Translations under genes and position numbers: made by a program | The notes under the pieces: model-generated | Seen by the model: the letters and a program-made list of their open reading frames with translations, nothing else | What the model was told of the DNA's origin: nothing | Database searches by the model: none | Assembly: GCF_910596095.1 (NCBI RefSeq) | Contig: NC_056534.1 | Coordinates: 10,108,490-10,172,489 of the forward strand | Origin: Thunnus maccoyii | Taxonomy: Eukaryota > Chordata > Actinopteri > Scombriformes > Scombridae | Direction: 5' to 3' | Length of the DNA stretch: 64,000 bases | Shown here: positions 1 to 13,400 of the stretch, piece by piece | Position numbering within the stretch: the first letter of the stretch is position 1 | How the letters are laid out: each line of letters starts with the position of its first letter

Positions 1-845
1 TCTGTGTTAATTGTGAGCTTTCTTTGTGTAATAATGTTTTTTTCATGGGCTCTGATTGATCTCAGCAGTGCTATGGATGAACGGAGTTCAGGAGAGACTG
101 TTGTTTTGAGTCAAGCGCAGCTGCACAGTTTAACCTGCTCATTATTACTTAAGTGGCTATTATGAGCTGAAAATGGAGGGTAACATCCCCAGAGAAGAGT
201 CGATAAAGAGACCGACAAACTCACAAAAACACACACACACACACAGACAATCAATGTTGAGATTTAAGTTCACAGATACGCACAATACATACTGTACAAA
301 CACACAAAAGATGTATAGATACAAAGAAGAAGAAAAGGTTGTAACAAGGTGTCAAGGCTGATGAGATGAAGAAAAACACTGAATCGATAGAAAGCGATTG
401 AGGATGATAAAGAAGCTTGGCTATGTATGGATCTAATTGTGGAAACATCACAAATGGCTATTGTGTTGCCATGGTGACTGTGATGATGTTGTGTCTAACT
501 GCCTCAAGTACGGGTCACTGCTTAGAAAACCAGATATAACTCCTCATCCTCCACCTATTTTTCTTCATTTGTGACATTTAATTAATAGAATGATGAAATA
601 TTTATACACAGCTTGTTTTACACAAAAATGAAAGCAAACATAACTCCTATTCACAGACACATCATAAACTGTATACCTCAGGGAACAATTAACTTTAATA
701 TGTCAATAATCTGTGAAGTTCACAATATTTTAGGGCATTTTAACGCTTTCCTCAGCCTGCCTTGTTGAGGCAAACAGACTGTGTGTGATTTCCAGCAACA
801 GCCATTAGATAGAGCAGGTGTGAACCTGCTGCACCCGTTCATTTC

Positions 846-849
<4 letters not shown>

Positions 850-883
<34 letters not shown>
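850..883. repeat. (CA)n microsatellite
   Basis: About 17 uninterrupted CA units. Confidence 0.95.
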
Positions 884-886
<3 letters not shown>

Positions 887-1688
887 TTAGTTGATTATAA
901 CCAGAATAACGTAATGCTCCGTTGATTACAACTGTTATATAAACATCTTAAGTTTTTTTTCTTGCATTAAGGTCATAACGAAAGGAAGCATAATTTGATT
1001 TAAAGAACTACTTCAAAGCATCAAAGTACAGTCAAATCAGCTTTCTGTTCAATAATGTTGCTCCGTACCTTGAAAAAAAAAAAGTGACATCACAGTTCTG
1101 ATGTGGGATATAAATTAATATTGAGCAGATTGATAACTGAAAGTCAAAAGTGTATGAGAGTGATGCTGCAGTTTATAGTCTGGTGGAGTGAATTTGAACA
1201 AAACAAGGTGAGTAAGTACTTTTCCATTTCCAAACACAATTTTCACTGATTCTATTGGTCAAACGTGCAATTTGAAGTCCCCCGGAACCGCTAGATCACA
1301 CAGAAACAGGAAATACATGTTTGATTACATCAGTTGTACGGACTTAAATTAAAGCGAACGGAAGACAAAGCAAATATTCACAGGATGGAGAAGTAATATC
1401 ACTGTACCTTAAAAATGCATTGACTCATGTTTTGGTAACTTTGGGGCAGCAGAAACAAGCTGGTTTACACGTCCAGGAGACAGGAAGCAACGTTTAGATT
1501 CCTGTTTCTGTACACAATGATGAATGTAAGTCCAGTATTCACTCTCCTCTTAAATCTGTTTTGGATCAACTCCTGAGGGAAACATCTGGCTCTTCAGCTA
1601 CTAATTCCAGTATGTTCACAAGCTAGTTGCTAACTTCTCCGTCTGCTGTTTCATGATGGGCAGGTAGAATACAGTGTGTCATAGAGGT

Positions 1689-2460
1689 AGGGCTCGGCAA
1701 TATATAGAGTTAATGTGATTCATTCAAATTTTTGTTTTTGCACGATGTGTAAAATGTCTAAATCGTGAAATTCAAGTTATCAGGTTATTTTTAGCCAGAA
1801 AATTAACAGATGGTTGTCAGCGTTTTGAGTCACGACAGTCTCGTAAACCGTGACGGTGACTGCATGAACACCTGCTGCAGTCTACAGGACTGTGGAGCAT
1901 GGATGCTGCTCAGCCTTGCAGCCAATTTTTACCAGTGGCCACTTCCGGTATTGCAGTGAAACATCTTATTACGGCCCAAAAAGCCTTTTCCCCATGGAGC
2001 ACCATTGTAAAAGAGACGTGTGCAAAACTGTTGACAGGACACCTCAGACTGTAAACGAGGTCAATTATGACTCTTCCTATTATGAATTTTTGATCCATGG
2101 AGGTTTTATATTTGTAAAACTTTCCTTGAGCCAAGAAAAGCAATTTAAAAATCCGTGACATCGCCACAATGTAAAGTCTGTGGGCCGAGCAGGAACTTGC
2201 AAGTGTGGCCAGCGGGAGAAACACTACTGTACGTACTCAGTGGGCCGCACACCCTCAGAAGTAAACCTGGAAGCTAGAAACTTTTTTTGGTGTATGCACC
2301 AAGCGAGCAATTCTTAATGGACTGAAAAGGCACCATTTTCAGTCCAATATGCAGCTCTTATAATACATCCATGCTCTGGAGACTGTGGTGACTTAAGGTC
2401 TACCCATCTCATATAAAAAAAAAAAAGATTTTATTTTATGGCCATATCGCTCAGCCCTAA
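1689..2460. mobile_element. TIR element of about 770 bp, probably a non-autonomous DNA transposon
   Basis: AGGGCTCGGCAATAT at the left and CATATCGCTCAGCCCTA at the right form imperfect terminal inverted repeats flanked by TA. The interior includes GATCCATGGAGGTTTTATAT and other blocks that look repetitive. The small ORFs inside show no recognisable domain. Confidence 0.6.
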
Positions 2461-2754
2461 ACTAAAGTTAACTTCAGAGTCAGGTGATAATTCTTTGTGG
2501 TTCATTAAAAATGTAAATCTATGTGATCCATAGTTAATATAATTGTTTATTCTTTCATTGTTATTATAAATATATTGGTTCTAGCAGCTCTTGCTCATGT
2601 AATGTTTTCAGCATCATTACAGATTCCTTTCAGGGGGTTCAGGCATCTTAATCGAAAAATAAAATGCATTTTTTAGTGCACCATTAAAACAGCTTTCAAG
2701 ATAGAACTAACAAGGTAATCAATCATCAAGGAGAAAAATAATGAACAACGAGTG

Positions 2755-3080
2755 TGTTTACAGGCACACTAGTATCCTGGTTATGATCCCGGTTTTGAGA
2801 AACCTGGATATACTACCTGGAGTACTTCAATAGAAACCAGGATACTGTGGCATGTAAACACCTTATCCAGGTTTCTGAACCATCTCATAGTGGCTGAGAT
2901 GGTGAAAAATAAAGACACACCTGCAGGCAGACGGTCAGAAACCTGGATACTGTTATGATGATGTATACAAAGATATGAATAACTGGGTTTTCATATTTGA
3001 TGTTAACACCATATCCCGAATATAATCAAAACAGGATAAGGCTCCAAACCAGGATAATAATGCACTCAGTGTTCCACCAT
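2755..3080. repeat. Foldback repeat rich in CCTGGTT/AACCAGG pairs
   Basis: GTGTTTACAGGCACACTAGT with ATCCTGGTTATG at the left pairs with internal AAACCAGGATACTG and with AACCAGGATAATAATGCA at the right. It looks like a MITE with subterminal palindromes. Confidence 0.5.
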
Positions 3081-3329
3081 TGTCCTATTATATCCCTGAC
3101 TTCCTGAATGAAAATAACTGTTGTTGTTTTTGTTTTTTTGCGGGGGACACACACCTTTGCTCTAAACTATTACCTTAAATGTGTGGAGTTATTTGTGTGC
3201 CTTGCAGTAACCCTTAGAAAAAAAGATAATTTCGGAGGAAGAAAGCACCATGTAATTAGTTACTAATTATAAGGAAAATGGACACATTTTATCTTGTTTA
3301 TCTTTATCTTATTAGTTAGTCATGTTGGG

Positions 3330-3540
3330 TTTATCAAGAGGAATTTCCTTGAAAGAACTGCTCCATTTAAACCCAAGTAAATATTCATTATTTAATATCT
3401 GATACTTCATATATGTTTTATTGAATGCTTGTCTATCTTGTTACTAAAATACACTCTAGATTAGCAACACCAACTACACAGTGTCCATTTTCCATGTAAT
3501 TGCGTGGCTCTTTCCAGGAAACCTCTCAAGGAATTACTAA
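3330..3540 (+). repeat. Interspersed repeat also present at 38540-38820
   Basis: GGAATTTCCTTGAAAGAACT followed by CTCTTTCCAGGAAACCTCTC matches the order in the trip10 intron 5 copy (GGAATTTCCTTAAAAGAACT and TTTCCAAGAAGCCTTG). The family name is not known to me. Confidence 0.55.
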
Positions 3541-3553
3541 GAAATTACCGACC

Positions 3554-3837
3554 TGTAATTTTGTGTTACCTAAGAGTCCAACAAACAGCCAAATTAGCCC
3601 ATCCAGCCACCTTTTTTCTGGTGTTTTTACTGATGGATTCTGCTTTCAGTAGCATCTCATTGCAGCGTACTGCACACAGTCAACCACAAGCCTTTTTTTT
3701 TGTAATTTTGTGGTACCTAAAAGTCCAACAAACAGCCAAATTAGTCCATCCATCCACTTTTTTTAGTGTTTTTACTGATGGATTCTGCTTTCAGTAGCAT
3801 CTCATTGCAGCATATTGCACACAGTCAATCAGTCCGT
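3554..3837 (+). repeat. Tandem duplication, two units of about 147 bp
   Basis: Unit 1 (3554-3700) and unit 2 (3701-3837) share TGTAATTTTGTG, AGTCCAACAAACAGCCAAAT, TGATGGATTCTGCTTTCAGT and AGCATCTCATTGCAGC in the same order, with few differences. Confidence 0.8.
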
Positions 3838-5394
3838 TTCTAATAGTCCGTTTCTAGTATTGCAGCTTGTGATGTTATCCTTGCAGACAAGTTACATAAC
3901 AAGTTGGCACACATTTTGATTCTTGCTTTCTAACACAAGTGAGCATATTGTTCGATTTACTTACACAAACACAAACGCTATAGACTCCCTGAGAATTTAC
4001 AGCGATTTCCCTTCATCCTTCTCCGCCTTTATCTCTCTTTTTCTGTCTCTCGGTCTTCTTTATTTGCTCACCTCCCTGCTGTCTCTTGGCGAGGCCCCAG
4101 TCTGTTTGGCACAGTCCCTGCTGCAAGGTTCCCTTCACTCCATCTATCACCATCATTGGCTCTGATTTTCTGCATCGTGGAAACACTCCTCCGGAAGGCC
4201 CGCCGGAATTCCACACGGGGATACGCTGTCACGCACACACACACGCTGTGCACAAAATGTTGCTTGCCGTGAAATAGACACCGGATAGATCATTTTTACC
4301 TTTTTATTTATTCATCTCTATCTGTCCGTCTATCCATTGGTTTTTTTCTCCGAGGCGGATATCAGCCTGATGAATAATTTACTGCCGTTAAAAGAGATCA
4401 CCTTAGGGAGAGGAGGAAACAGAAAGAGGAGACGGAAAGTGAAGGAGGACAGATTAAAAAAAAGAGGTTAGGACCTTTGGTTGATGGGAGAGAGAGAAAA
4501 GAGGAAGAGAGTGATGCGTAGCGTAATCGCACGTCGATGCAGAGCTGAGTGCAGTGGGAAACACATGGCCTGTGATCATGTTTAATTAATGGTGGAGTGA
4601 TCAGGGAATTAAACAAGGACACAGGCTGAAAGACTAGCCTGGGAGGGAAACACGGGCGGGTGGTAGGAGCAAGCCAGGGAGGTGGCTGATAGTTTGCTCA
4701 GCTCTCCTTTGTTGAACGTGGAGAGAGAAAAAAAAGTGGTGTAAATGAGAAAGGATGTGGGGGTCTGAGAGAGAAACAGAGGCATCAGGTTCCACCGGGG
4801 CTTGTCTGCTGTGCTATTATTAGCAGTCAGAGCACATTGGGGAGGGGAAACCAACCAATTAGAATCAAGCTGCACTCCCAATGGTAAACTCTCACTCACT
4901 CATACACTCACACAGACACACATTCACAGAACTGTCAGGCTCGCTGTTGTCTTTGTCACTTATTGTCACCTGGATCATCTCTTCAGGGTCCTTCACGGAA
5001 AACTGATAACAGCCCTTGCCGCTGTTCAGGTCGGCCAAGCTCTGCGCAGGAACGTTGCTGCAAAAGTTCCCCCAGCTGAGCTTAAGAAGCTGCGATGCAC
5101 TTGGGGATTTTGTGGTAGAGGTGATGCAAAGCAGCAGTGTTCTTAGCAATTAAGTAACAAATTGGTACACAACACTCAGCGTTGCAGATTACATCTGTTT
5201 CTCGCCTACCATTTAATTAAAGGAAAAAAAATCATGTGTCTCCACAGCAGCTTCAATGCTCCTGGGCATAGATTCTCCCAGTCTCTACTGGACGGACGAA
5301 CACCATGGTTTTAAAAGATATTCTACCGTTTGGTGTTTTGATGATTCTGAGAGTCTGATGTCTGACCCAGCTTGAGGCAGAAGTACCTTAAAGT

Positions 5395-5990
5395 TTGATG
5401 CCACTAGATGCTGGCTCCAAATGACTCCAAAAAAACCTGTGAACTTCTCTCTAGAAATGCTAAGTCAATATTTTTTTTCAACAAGTCGTTATGGTCTCAA
5501 TTGCTAAATTTGGGCTCTGTAATAAGTGTGCTGGTGGTCATTTAGAAAATTATTGCTTCTATAATAAGATTTGAAGACTTATCGCAGCTTTGATGTCTGC
5601 CATGTGGGCGTTGATTGACAGCTGTGATTGACAGTTGGCTCGCCTGCTGCTCTCCCCGGCTCTGGGACTCGCACTGAGTCAGACTATTGTCAAACATTTT
5701 GGTAAGTTTAATGTTACTTGGTTAGCACAATTAAGCTAAAGTAGCCAACGTCAGCTAAAATGTGCAACGCCCAGTGTTCCCAGTGAACTAGTGTTCACTT
5801 CAGTCCAAGGTAGTGAGTTTCCAGAGCCTGAAAAACAACAGTCTTTATTTGGAAGGTCCTGGCTCCAAATGGAAAAAGATGGCACAGAGCATAAGCAGCA
5901 ATTGTGGGCTTCAAACTGGCTCCAATGAAAACCAATGAGTGATGTCACACCTCGCTACGTCCATCTTTATCTGCAGTCTGTGTCTGTCAC
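5395..5990 (-). repeat. Interspersed repeat ending in a CGTCCATCTTTAT block
   Basis: The GATGTCACACCTCGCTACGT segment followed by CCATCTTTATCTGCAGTCTG (5940-5980) is the inverse of a start commonly seen in fish genomes. The copy at 42193 carries the same start in plus orientation. Confidence 0.5.
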
Positions 5991-7344
5991 ATCGGTACAA
6001 AACCTCTCACACTGTGGCCATTCAATTTAGTTGATCTCTGATGCCTGTGAGGTTCATAGCATCTGATTCACATCATTTTCACACTCATTAAACCTTTCAG
6101 TGAGCCCTCGTGCTCTGTACAGTATGAAACATCTGCATCCATTTTTCGCCTCTCTGTACCTGTTAGACAGATTCAAGACTGTTGAACTTTCTGAACATGT
6201 GAGGATATCAAAATTCAGAACTTTACAACAAGTCAAAGTCAAAGTAATAATTCAAATTTATTGCCATTCTCTCCATATACAGCACTCAGTGTACAAGAGA
6301 TCAAAATGAGCTCCTTCAATGCTCCGGCACACCATTGAGACATCTGGTCAAGAACACTTTAAAGAAATAGCCTCTAACAAGGCCATCACTGATGTCGTTT
6401 TGTCTTCTCAGTTTTTGCAAATTATTGTTGGATGCCATCTGCATTGTTTCTCGCAGTATCTTTTCAAAGTCAGCAAAGTCAGAGGCATAAAAGCTTGTTT
6501 TCCTATGTTCAAAAGAAATGAAACACTGCCATTTGGTTCTGATCAGTAAAAGCAACATACTAATGTGAAAGCTGCCAGGGTTGCATTAAATATTACAATA
6601 AACACAGAACCCTTTATGTGAGTTTTGTCAAGGTTTTGTCCACAAAATTCAGTGAAATCGACTGAATCACTCAAACAAAATTCACATCTTTGACATATTA
6701 GTTACCTGTGATGACAGTTAAGCACACGTTTGAATCTGAGAAGCAATTAAACCTAAATGACAGTGTATAAATGTAAACAGTATGCATACTTAAAATTAAC
6801 TACACACAGCTTGCACTGCAAAATGGCTGGTGAAACATAAACAGACAGTAATATTCTCTTTTCAGACGATGATGAAGTTTTCATTCTTGTGTTTTGCATA
6901 CAAATATGGCCTGTCTGCATAGGCCATACTAATGCAGTGGATACATTTTCAGATGATACCACAAAGAGTCCAAAAATAAAGACTACTAGTTCACAAATTT
7001 ATAGAACAGAGAACATAATAGAACAAAACTTATAAATTACTGATTTACAGTGTAACTGTAATCCGTCTGGATTTATTTTCAACGCTTTTGACACAGTTAG
7101 CAAACTTAAACACATCAAAAATTAAACTATCTTTAAAAATGTTCATATTCTAGTAATAATTTAGAGCCATTTCATGAAAAAAAGTTACACTTCTGAGTCA
7201 TTATAGTATGTGCAATACAGAAGAAAATGGAACTTTCACACAGCTCACACAATCTGTTTTCCTCCAGAATATGTTTGAATCTGACAACCTCAATAACACA
7301 AGAAGCAATACCAGATCTTAAGATCTTTGGATGAGTAATGTTGT

Positions 7345-7545
7345 TATTAAAGGAGTGGTTTTGACATTTTGGGAAATATGCTTTCTTGTGAGAGTTAGGT
7401 GAGAAGATTAACAACACTCTGAGGTTGGATGCAGTTTAAAGTTTTTGTAAGCTCAGCTAACCGGCTGCTGGCTGTAGGATCATTATCTTCTCATTTAGCT
7501 TTAAGCAAGAAAGCGAATAAGCGTATTTCCCAAACAAACTGCTCC
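7345..7545. mobile_element. Internally deleted copy of the foldback MITE
   Basis: TTAAAGGAGTGGTTTTGACA at the left and AAGCGAATAAGCGTATTTCC near the right match the ends of the copies at 24972 and 49044, with only about 200 bases in total. Confidence 0.65.
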
Positions 7546-8094
7546 TGGATCAATTATTTTTAAGATCCAAACTAAATTTGATTTAACTTAATTATCCAAA
7601 AAAGGAAACGGGTCGCCAGTAAACATCACCCCTGAACTGACTCCTTTTAAGTTTTCTTCACATACACGTTATAATTATTGATCTGCCAGAGGAAACCCCA
7701 ACACAGGTGTTAAGTACTATGGAGGAACACAGACATAAATAATGTGATTATACATATGACTGAAGTTTAAGTGAGCAGAAACATGTCTGCAGCAGAGTGG
7801 AGATGATCTACTTTGTTGTGAACGTTTATCCCCGGTCGCCGTGGTTGCCTCTCAGCACACATTATTGATTCTTGGCATTACTCCATCCTCGCTACCTTCC
7901 CTGTTGTTCCCTTTCATCCTCTAATTTGATCTCCCTCCCTCGGAGTCTCTCTTCATTGAGATGCCATCCCCTTCCCCACATCCATCAGAGCATCGCCTCC
8001 CTCTCCCACTCCTCTTATCTCATTACTCTCTCTAATTAGCCCCAAACGAGCCCGTAGGAACCAATAACACGCCTTCACTCACGCATATCAATGA

Positions 8095-8165
8095 GACACA
8101 CACACACACATACACACACATCTGTAATGTCATGTTTGATTTGTGTGTGTGTGTATGTGCGTGTG
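8095..8165. repeat. (CA)n then (GT)n microsatellites
   Basis: An interrupted CA run at about 8096-8130 is followed after a short spacer by a GT run at about 8142-8165. The two could pair. Confidence 0.85.
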
Positions 8166-8419
8166 TTACTCTCTTTGATATTTGGATTTGCTGATATGGC
8201 CATTGAGTTTTGGCAGGCTTAAGTTTGTTTGATTGTGCAAGAGAGAGGGGAAGTGCGTGTGCATGCGTGTGTGTAATGTGTGTGGCACTTGTGTGACCAG
8301 CTTGTATCTCAGTTGGACACAGGAAATGGGTGTTTCGTTAGGAACAGATTATTGTACAGCACACTGTCCCAGGCAGAACTCTGTACAAGGTGCTGGCCTG
8401 TACATACGTAAATACATAC

Positions 8420-8452
8420 AAATACACACACACACACACGCACACACACAAC
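8420..8452. repeat. (CA)n microsatellite
   Basis: Interrupted CA run, with one CG interruption. Confidence 0.85.
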
Positions 8453-9182
8453 CATGCACAAACAAGCAAACAAACAAGTGCAGATCCATTCATGCGTATT
8501 AACTGTGAGCCACACCAAAGCCAATAGCATTATTTCATTTTTTAATACATTTACACACCTATAGACTGAGAAAATATAAGGTTATTTGTTTTTCTTAATG
8601 CAGGGCTTTGACTTTATAGTGATATTCAGCTTTAATTGGAGTGTATCGAGTGGTGTGTTCAAACGTGGTGAGAGGGTTTATTAGTCAGTTGTGTGTGACT
8701 GAGATGGGAAGTAACCCAGGCACAGCTGCAAGTGCAGCTAAACAAACACTCATACATAAAAGATGAGTTCCTTTTCCCCCCCTCTCACTCACTTTCATAC
8801 ACACACATATAAACAAGCACCTCCCACTATATCTATAAGTGTTTACCTGAGTTTATTGACTAATCTTCTTTTTGTAGGATTTCATTTACCAGCTCTCTGT
8901 GTACCCAGGCATTGGACAAACAAGGCTCCTCTTGTCCACTTGTTATTTTAACCCTGTATGGATCTGTGCACCTGTGTGTGTGCGTCTGTGTTTGTTTCTC
9001 TCCTCTCTCCTCTCTTCTGGCCTCAGTCTTTCTGAGAGCACAGAAAAATACCTCTAGGTGTTTTTATTATCACTCAGTCACTCTGCTATGAATCCGTGTC
9101 CGTGTATGAAATGGCTTATGAGCTTCAGTTTAGCCTGTTTGCTGTGTAATGAATTAACAGCTTAACAGCATTGCATATTATG

Positions 9183-9186
<4 letters not shown>

Positions 9187-9221
<35 letters not shown>
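9187..9221. repeat. (GT)n microsatellite
   Basis: About 17 uninterrupted GT units. Confidence 0.95.
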
Positions 9222-9223
<2 letters not shown>

Positions 9224-9351
9224 GCAGGTCATGGTGAATCAATAGTATCTGTGGGGTGAAAGAAAACAAAATCTCTCATCTTTGTCTGCATCTCACAGCT
9301 GCATCTGTCTCTCTCTTTTGATTTGTGAATGTCTGTCTGCTTATCTGTCCA

Positions 9352-9385
9352 CCCCCCCCCCCCCCCCCCCCCCCCCCACCCCCCC
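9352..9385. repeat. Poly(C) tract
   Basis: Twenty-six consecutive C (9352-9377), one A, then seven C. Confidence 0.95.
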
Positions 9386-11460
9386 AACCCTTACATACCC
9401 AGAAGCAATGAGTGACTTGAAGGGCAGAGGGTGAAAACACAAATTAACCACAGAGAGTGAGTGAGTGACAGAAGCAGAGAGGAGAGAGAAACGGAGGGAT
9501 AGACCATGTAAAAGAGATGGAAGAAAGAGATTGTCTCCGATATCGATCTGGTAATCCGCTTTGTGCTCTCTGGCGATTTTAATCTTCCTCCTATACAAGA
9601 TGAGGAAACGCAGGGAAAGGGCGAGAGAGAGAAAAGGCGCACAGGGAGGAAAGGAGGAGGGAGGGAGTGGTGAAGTGAGGACGGAGAGAGGAGGAGCAGT
9701 GCCATCCAGTGGTGCAGAGAAATGCTTCAACACTGAGGGTTTCTCTTTGTTATTTCATTGATAACATATGTTAATGTGTGCTCATCTGTGCTGGTTTGTG
9801 TGTTAACAAAGATGGCTGCTCATTCATAACTACACCCAAACCACAAGACGCCTTTCAGCCCTCGTCTTTTGGCTCAGAGCTAAATAGTGAACATATGGTT
9901 GCTTTGACACACTCTGACCTTGAGTGTTGTATTTTGGGAGTGTAGCACACATAAATACACATTTAGACACTAGTGAAACACGCTTACACAAAATATAAAT
10001 TCACAAGTCTTTTAAAATGATGTGCAAATGTATTATTATTGTTCTTTATTTTGATAAGAAAATATTAAATCATAAAAAAATACAGATAACTAAATAATGT
10101 AACCATGTTATACACCACAAGACTGCTCCTGTGTACTTTTCCTCTGCAGGAACTTAAAGGGCTGGTATTGTGGTAAACAAGAAAAATGAGCTTTGGGGTG
10201 GATTAAGGTGATGGCGGGTTCCCTCCTGTGCTGTAAAATTACTCAATTATATTTCCTCGGTCTTTTTAAGTTATTTGAAAATTTTGAAATTCACAACTCA
10301 AGAGCTCACGGTGTTGAGGCTCAACCTGTTACTACATCACACCAGAAAGTCAAATCAAACATACCAGGAAGCTGTAACATGAGCCCACTGCCAGCCAGCT
10401 CTTAAAAACACATCATTGAGCCACACCGTTGCACTGGGTGACATGTTCCTTCACCCCTAAAGATTACAGCCATGTTAGTTTGTTCAGAAAAGGCTCCTAA
10501 GACTAATACCAGCGATCACATTTTCAGCCTCTGGATCACCAAAAATTCGATCCCTGTTATTAGTCTTTGGAGCCGTTTCTAAACAAACTAAAGGGACATG
10601 CAACCATGTGGTTCATTGACATGTTTTTAGTATATTTTGGACAACAACTGAGCTCTACGGCACAGAGGGATAAGGTATACCAGGCTTTGGATACACACAC
10701 AATACTTGTAAGGAGATCAGTTCATTGTTGGTTTGGTTCTGCACATGAGATTTGTTGACAATTAGAAATATTTAGAAAATCACCAGTCTTATCCTTTAAA
10801 CCTGCAGTGCAGTACTTTTACATATAAATGAACGTCTGTCACATTCAAACTCTTGCCAAATGAGTTCACACAATGCTGATTAAGCCCAGGGCCATTTTTG
10901 GCTATTTGCATTACAAGCAACTGCAATAGGCCCCCTAACCACCAGGAGGCCCCTGTGGGGTTTTCTGTTTGTTTTTTTGTTGTTTGTTTTCACAGACAGA
11001 AGGCCCCCTTAAATGTCTAAATGGCTATATTTTAAATAGCGCATTTATCCTATATTTTAGGTTAACTCATCTGCCTGTCAGACAAATTTTGTTTACATTT
11101 GTTTATCATTGGTTAGATGGCGGAGTGAAAGTTCCTGTTGGAGGAAATACGTTAGCAGAGCAGAGTAGAACGTGGAGTGAGTGAGAAACTTTGTGGAAAT
11201 TAAAGTGTAAAAAGTTAATAAATGTATATGTAAAACTGAGTCTTGTGGACAGCAGACAAGCAGAGTGAACGATGGACCAATCCAAGGACCTGCATGCCAT
11301 GGGTTGACTTTTCTTTCGTAACATCTTGGTGAGTAATTTATTGGCTAAGCAAGCGTAGGTAACTCCTGTAGTCGGCATGAGATGGTCGACATGTGGTACT
11401 ACAAGGAGAGTGTGTATGTTCTATGCAGAAATGTGTGAGCTACATCTATTTTTGTAATTA

Positions 11461-13400
11461 TTTAATCTTTATTTAGTCAGGCAATCTCATTGAGATTAAG
11501 ATCTCTTTTCCAAGAGAGAGCCGAGAACAAGAAACATTAATAAGACAAGAACACAATCAGCAGACAGAAACAATGCAATTACACAATAAACAAGGAATTA
11601 ATAAAAACAGTTACAAGAGTCACAAAAAAACATCAGATAATAAAGCTTTAAAATCCAGAGGAATGTAAGACTCCAGTCTGAGGGCATTTTGCAGTTACCA
11701 AGTACCTGAAACCAATTCTGCCAACATTAGTGCGAATATGAGGGATATCTAAGGTTAAGTAGTTACTGGATCGTTTACTGTAGTTACTAGATTTAAATGT
11801 GAGAAGAGATGTGAGGTAGTTTGGAAACTTCATCAGTAGACCTTTATAGATGAATATCATGAGATGTTAATTTCTTCTTGACTGTAAGGAAGTCCAACCA
11901 ACCTTGTGATACAGAGAACAATGATGAGAACAAAATTTGTCATTTGTGGTAAAGTGTAATGCACTATGATGCACAGGGTTTAACTGCTGAAGTGTTGATT
12001 GGACAGCATGACAATACAAAATATCTCCATAGTCAAGGAAAGACATGAAGGTTGACTGTACAATAGTTTTACGGTTGGAAGAAGACAGACATCCTTTGAT
12101 TCTATACAAGAAGCCTAGTTTGATTTTTAATTTTTGAGTCAAATCTTGAATATGAATCTTGAATGATAGTCTGCTGTCAAGCCAAATTCCTTAGTATTTG
12201 TATGACTCAGCAAGAGTAATATGGGTGCCATTTAAAGTTGTAATGGCAGGATAGTCAGTCACTGGTGGAGGTGGAGAATACCATGTACTTGGTCTTTGCT
12301 GCATTTAAAAGTAGTCTGTGATTAAGGAGTGATAATTGGAAAGCATCAAAGGCTGACTGAAGATGAGTCAGGGTGCTGGGGTGGAGACTGGGGCATATAA
12401 AATTGTATCATCTGCAAAAAAAAAGGACATTGAAGTATTGATTAGGAAAAATGATGTTGTTTATGTATAATGTAAACAGCAGAGAACCAAGGACAGACCC
12501 CTGTGGTATCCCATTTCTGATGGTAGAGGGCTTGACTGAGTACCATCAATAACAACAGTCTGAGTTCTCTCTGTAGAGTCAGGCTTCATCTAAACCTATA
12601 GACCGTAGTTTATAAAAAGTAGGATTTTATGATCAACGGTATCAAGTGCTTTTGAGAGGTCAATGCAGAGAGCAGCACAAAATTGTTTTTTAATCTAGGG
12701 AGGAGATGATGTTATCAATGACTGACACTGCAGCTGTAATCGTGCTCGTGTTGTGTTTGTGAAAACCAGACTTTTGTGGCTATAGTAAGTTTAGTGAATC
12801 CATAAAAGTGCATAGTTGTAAATTGACCAATGATTCTAGGATTTTTGCTCAGAAAGGAAGTTTAGATACTGAGTGGTAGTTGTTGAGATCGGAGACATCA
12901 CTACTTTTGTGTAAGGGTACTACTAAGGTGCTTTTCCACAAAGCTGGAATCATTAAAAACGTTTGGTTAAAAATATGTGCTAAATGTGGACAGATTAAGG
13001 GGGCATTAAGATGAAGAAGATATGGGTCAAGATCTGCACCAGTGTTTTTGCATGCTTTTAACCTAAGCAGAGCTTTGTAAACTTCTGCACTGCTTGCCAA
13101 ACTAAAAGAAAATTTGCAGTCAGAAGAAGCTGAGGCATTGGGGACTCCCTCTGCTCGACAGATATGGTAATCGTCTACCGTTGAATCTGCAGACGTACTA
13201 TTAAATAAAAGACCAGAGGAGAGAAAATGGTGATTAAAAGCTCCAACTATGGTGTGACCGTGATGAATTCTTGAGATATGCTATAGTGTTCCAAAATTTA
13301 GTGGAACTATCACAGGCAGAGAGAGCTGACTGATAATAATTTGATTTAGCCTTCCTAGTCATACTGATGCAGATGTTTCTTTGTTGCCTAAAGGTTAACC
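11461..13400 (-). mobile_element. 5'-truncated, decayed non-LTR retrotransposon (LINE)
   Basis: Minus-strand reverse transcriptase fragments appear in order. SKLPF ends the segment at 13100-12849, [12 protein letters not shown] lies near 12512, FADD is at 12418-12407, and the C-terminal block with DYGDILY and KVGW is at 12142-11867. Frame changes and stops break it. The 3' end, near 11461, holds the ATCTCATTGAGATTAAGATC palindrome-like segment seen in teleost LINE tails. The endonuclease and 5' part are missing. Clade not certain (L2, CR1 or Nimb-like). Confidence 0.8.

Noticed and set aside
1892..2224. Overlapping frames on both strands inside the 1689-2460 element
   Set aside because: They lie in a TIR element with no recognisable transposase motif and match the pattern of chance ORFs.
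230..9221. Microsatellites of the left flank seen as a CRISPR-like or regulated array
   Set aside because: They are simple dinucleotide repeats without unique spacers, in a eukaryotic genome.
9341..9733. 130-codon frame on the minus strand
   Set aside because: It runs through the poly(C) tract and a purine-rich block, giving low-complexity Gly, Leu and Ser runs.
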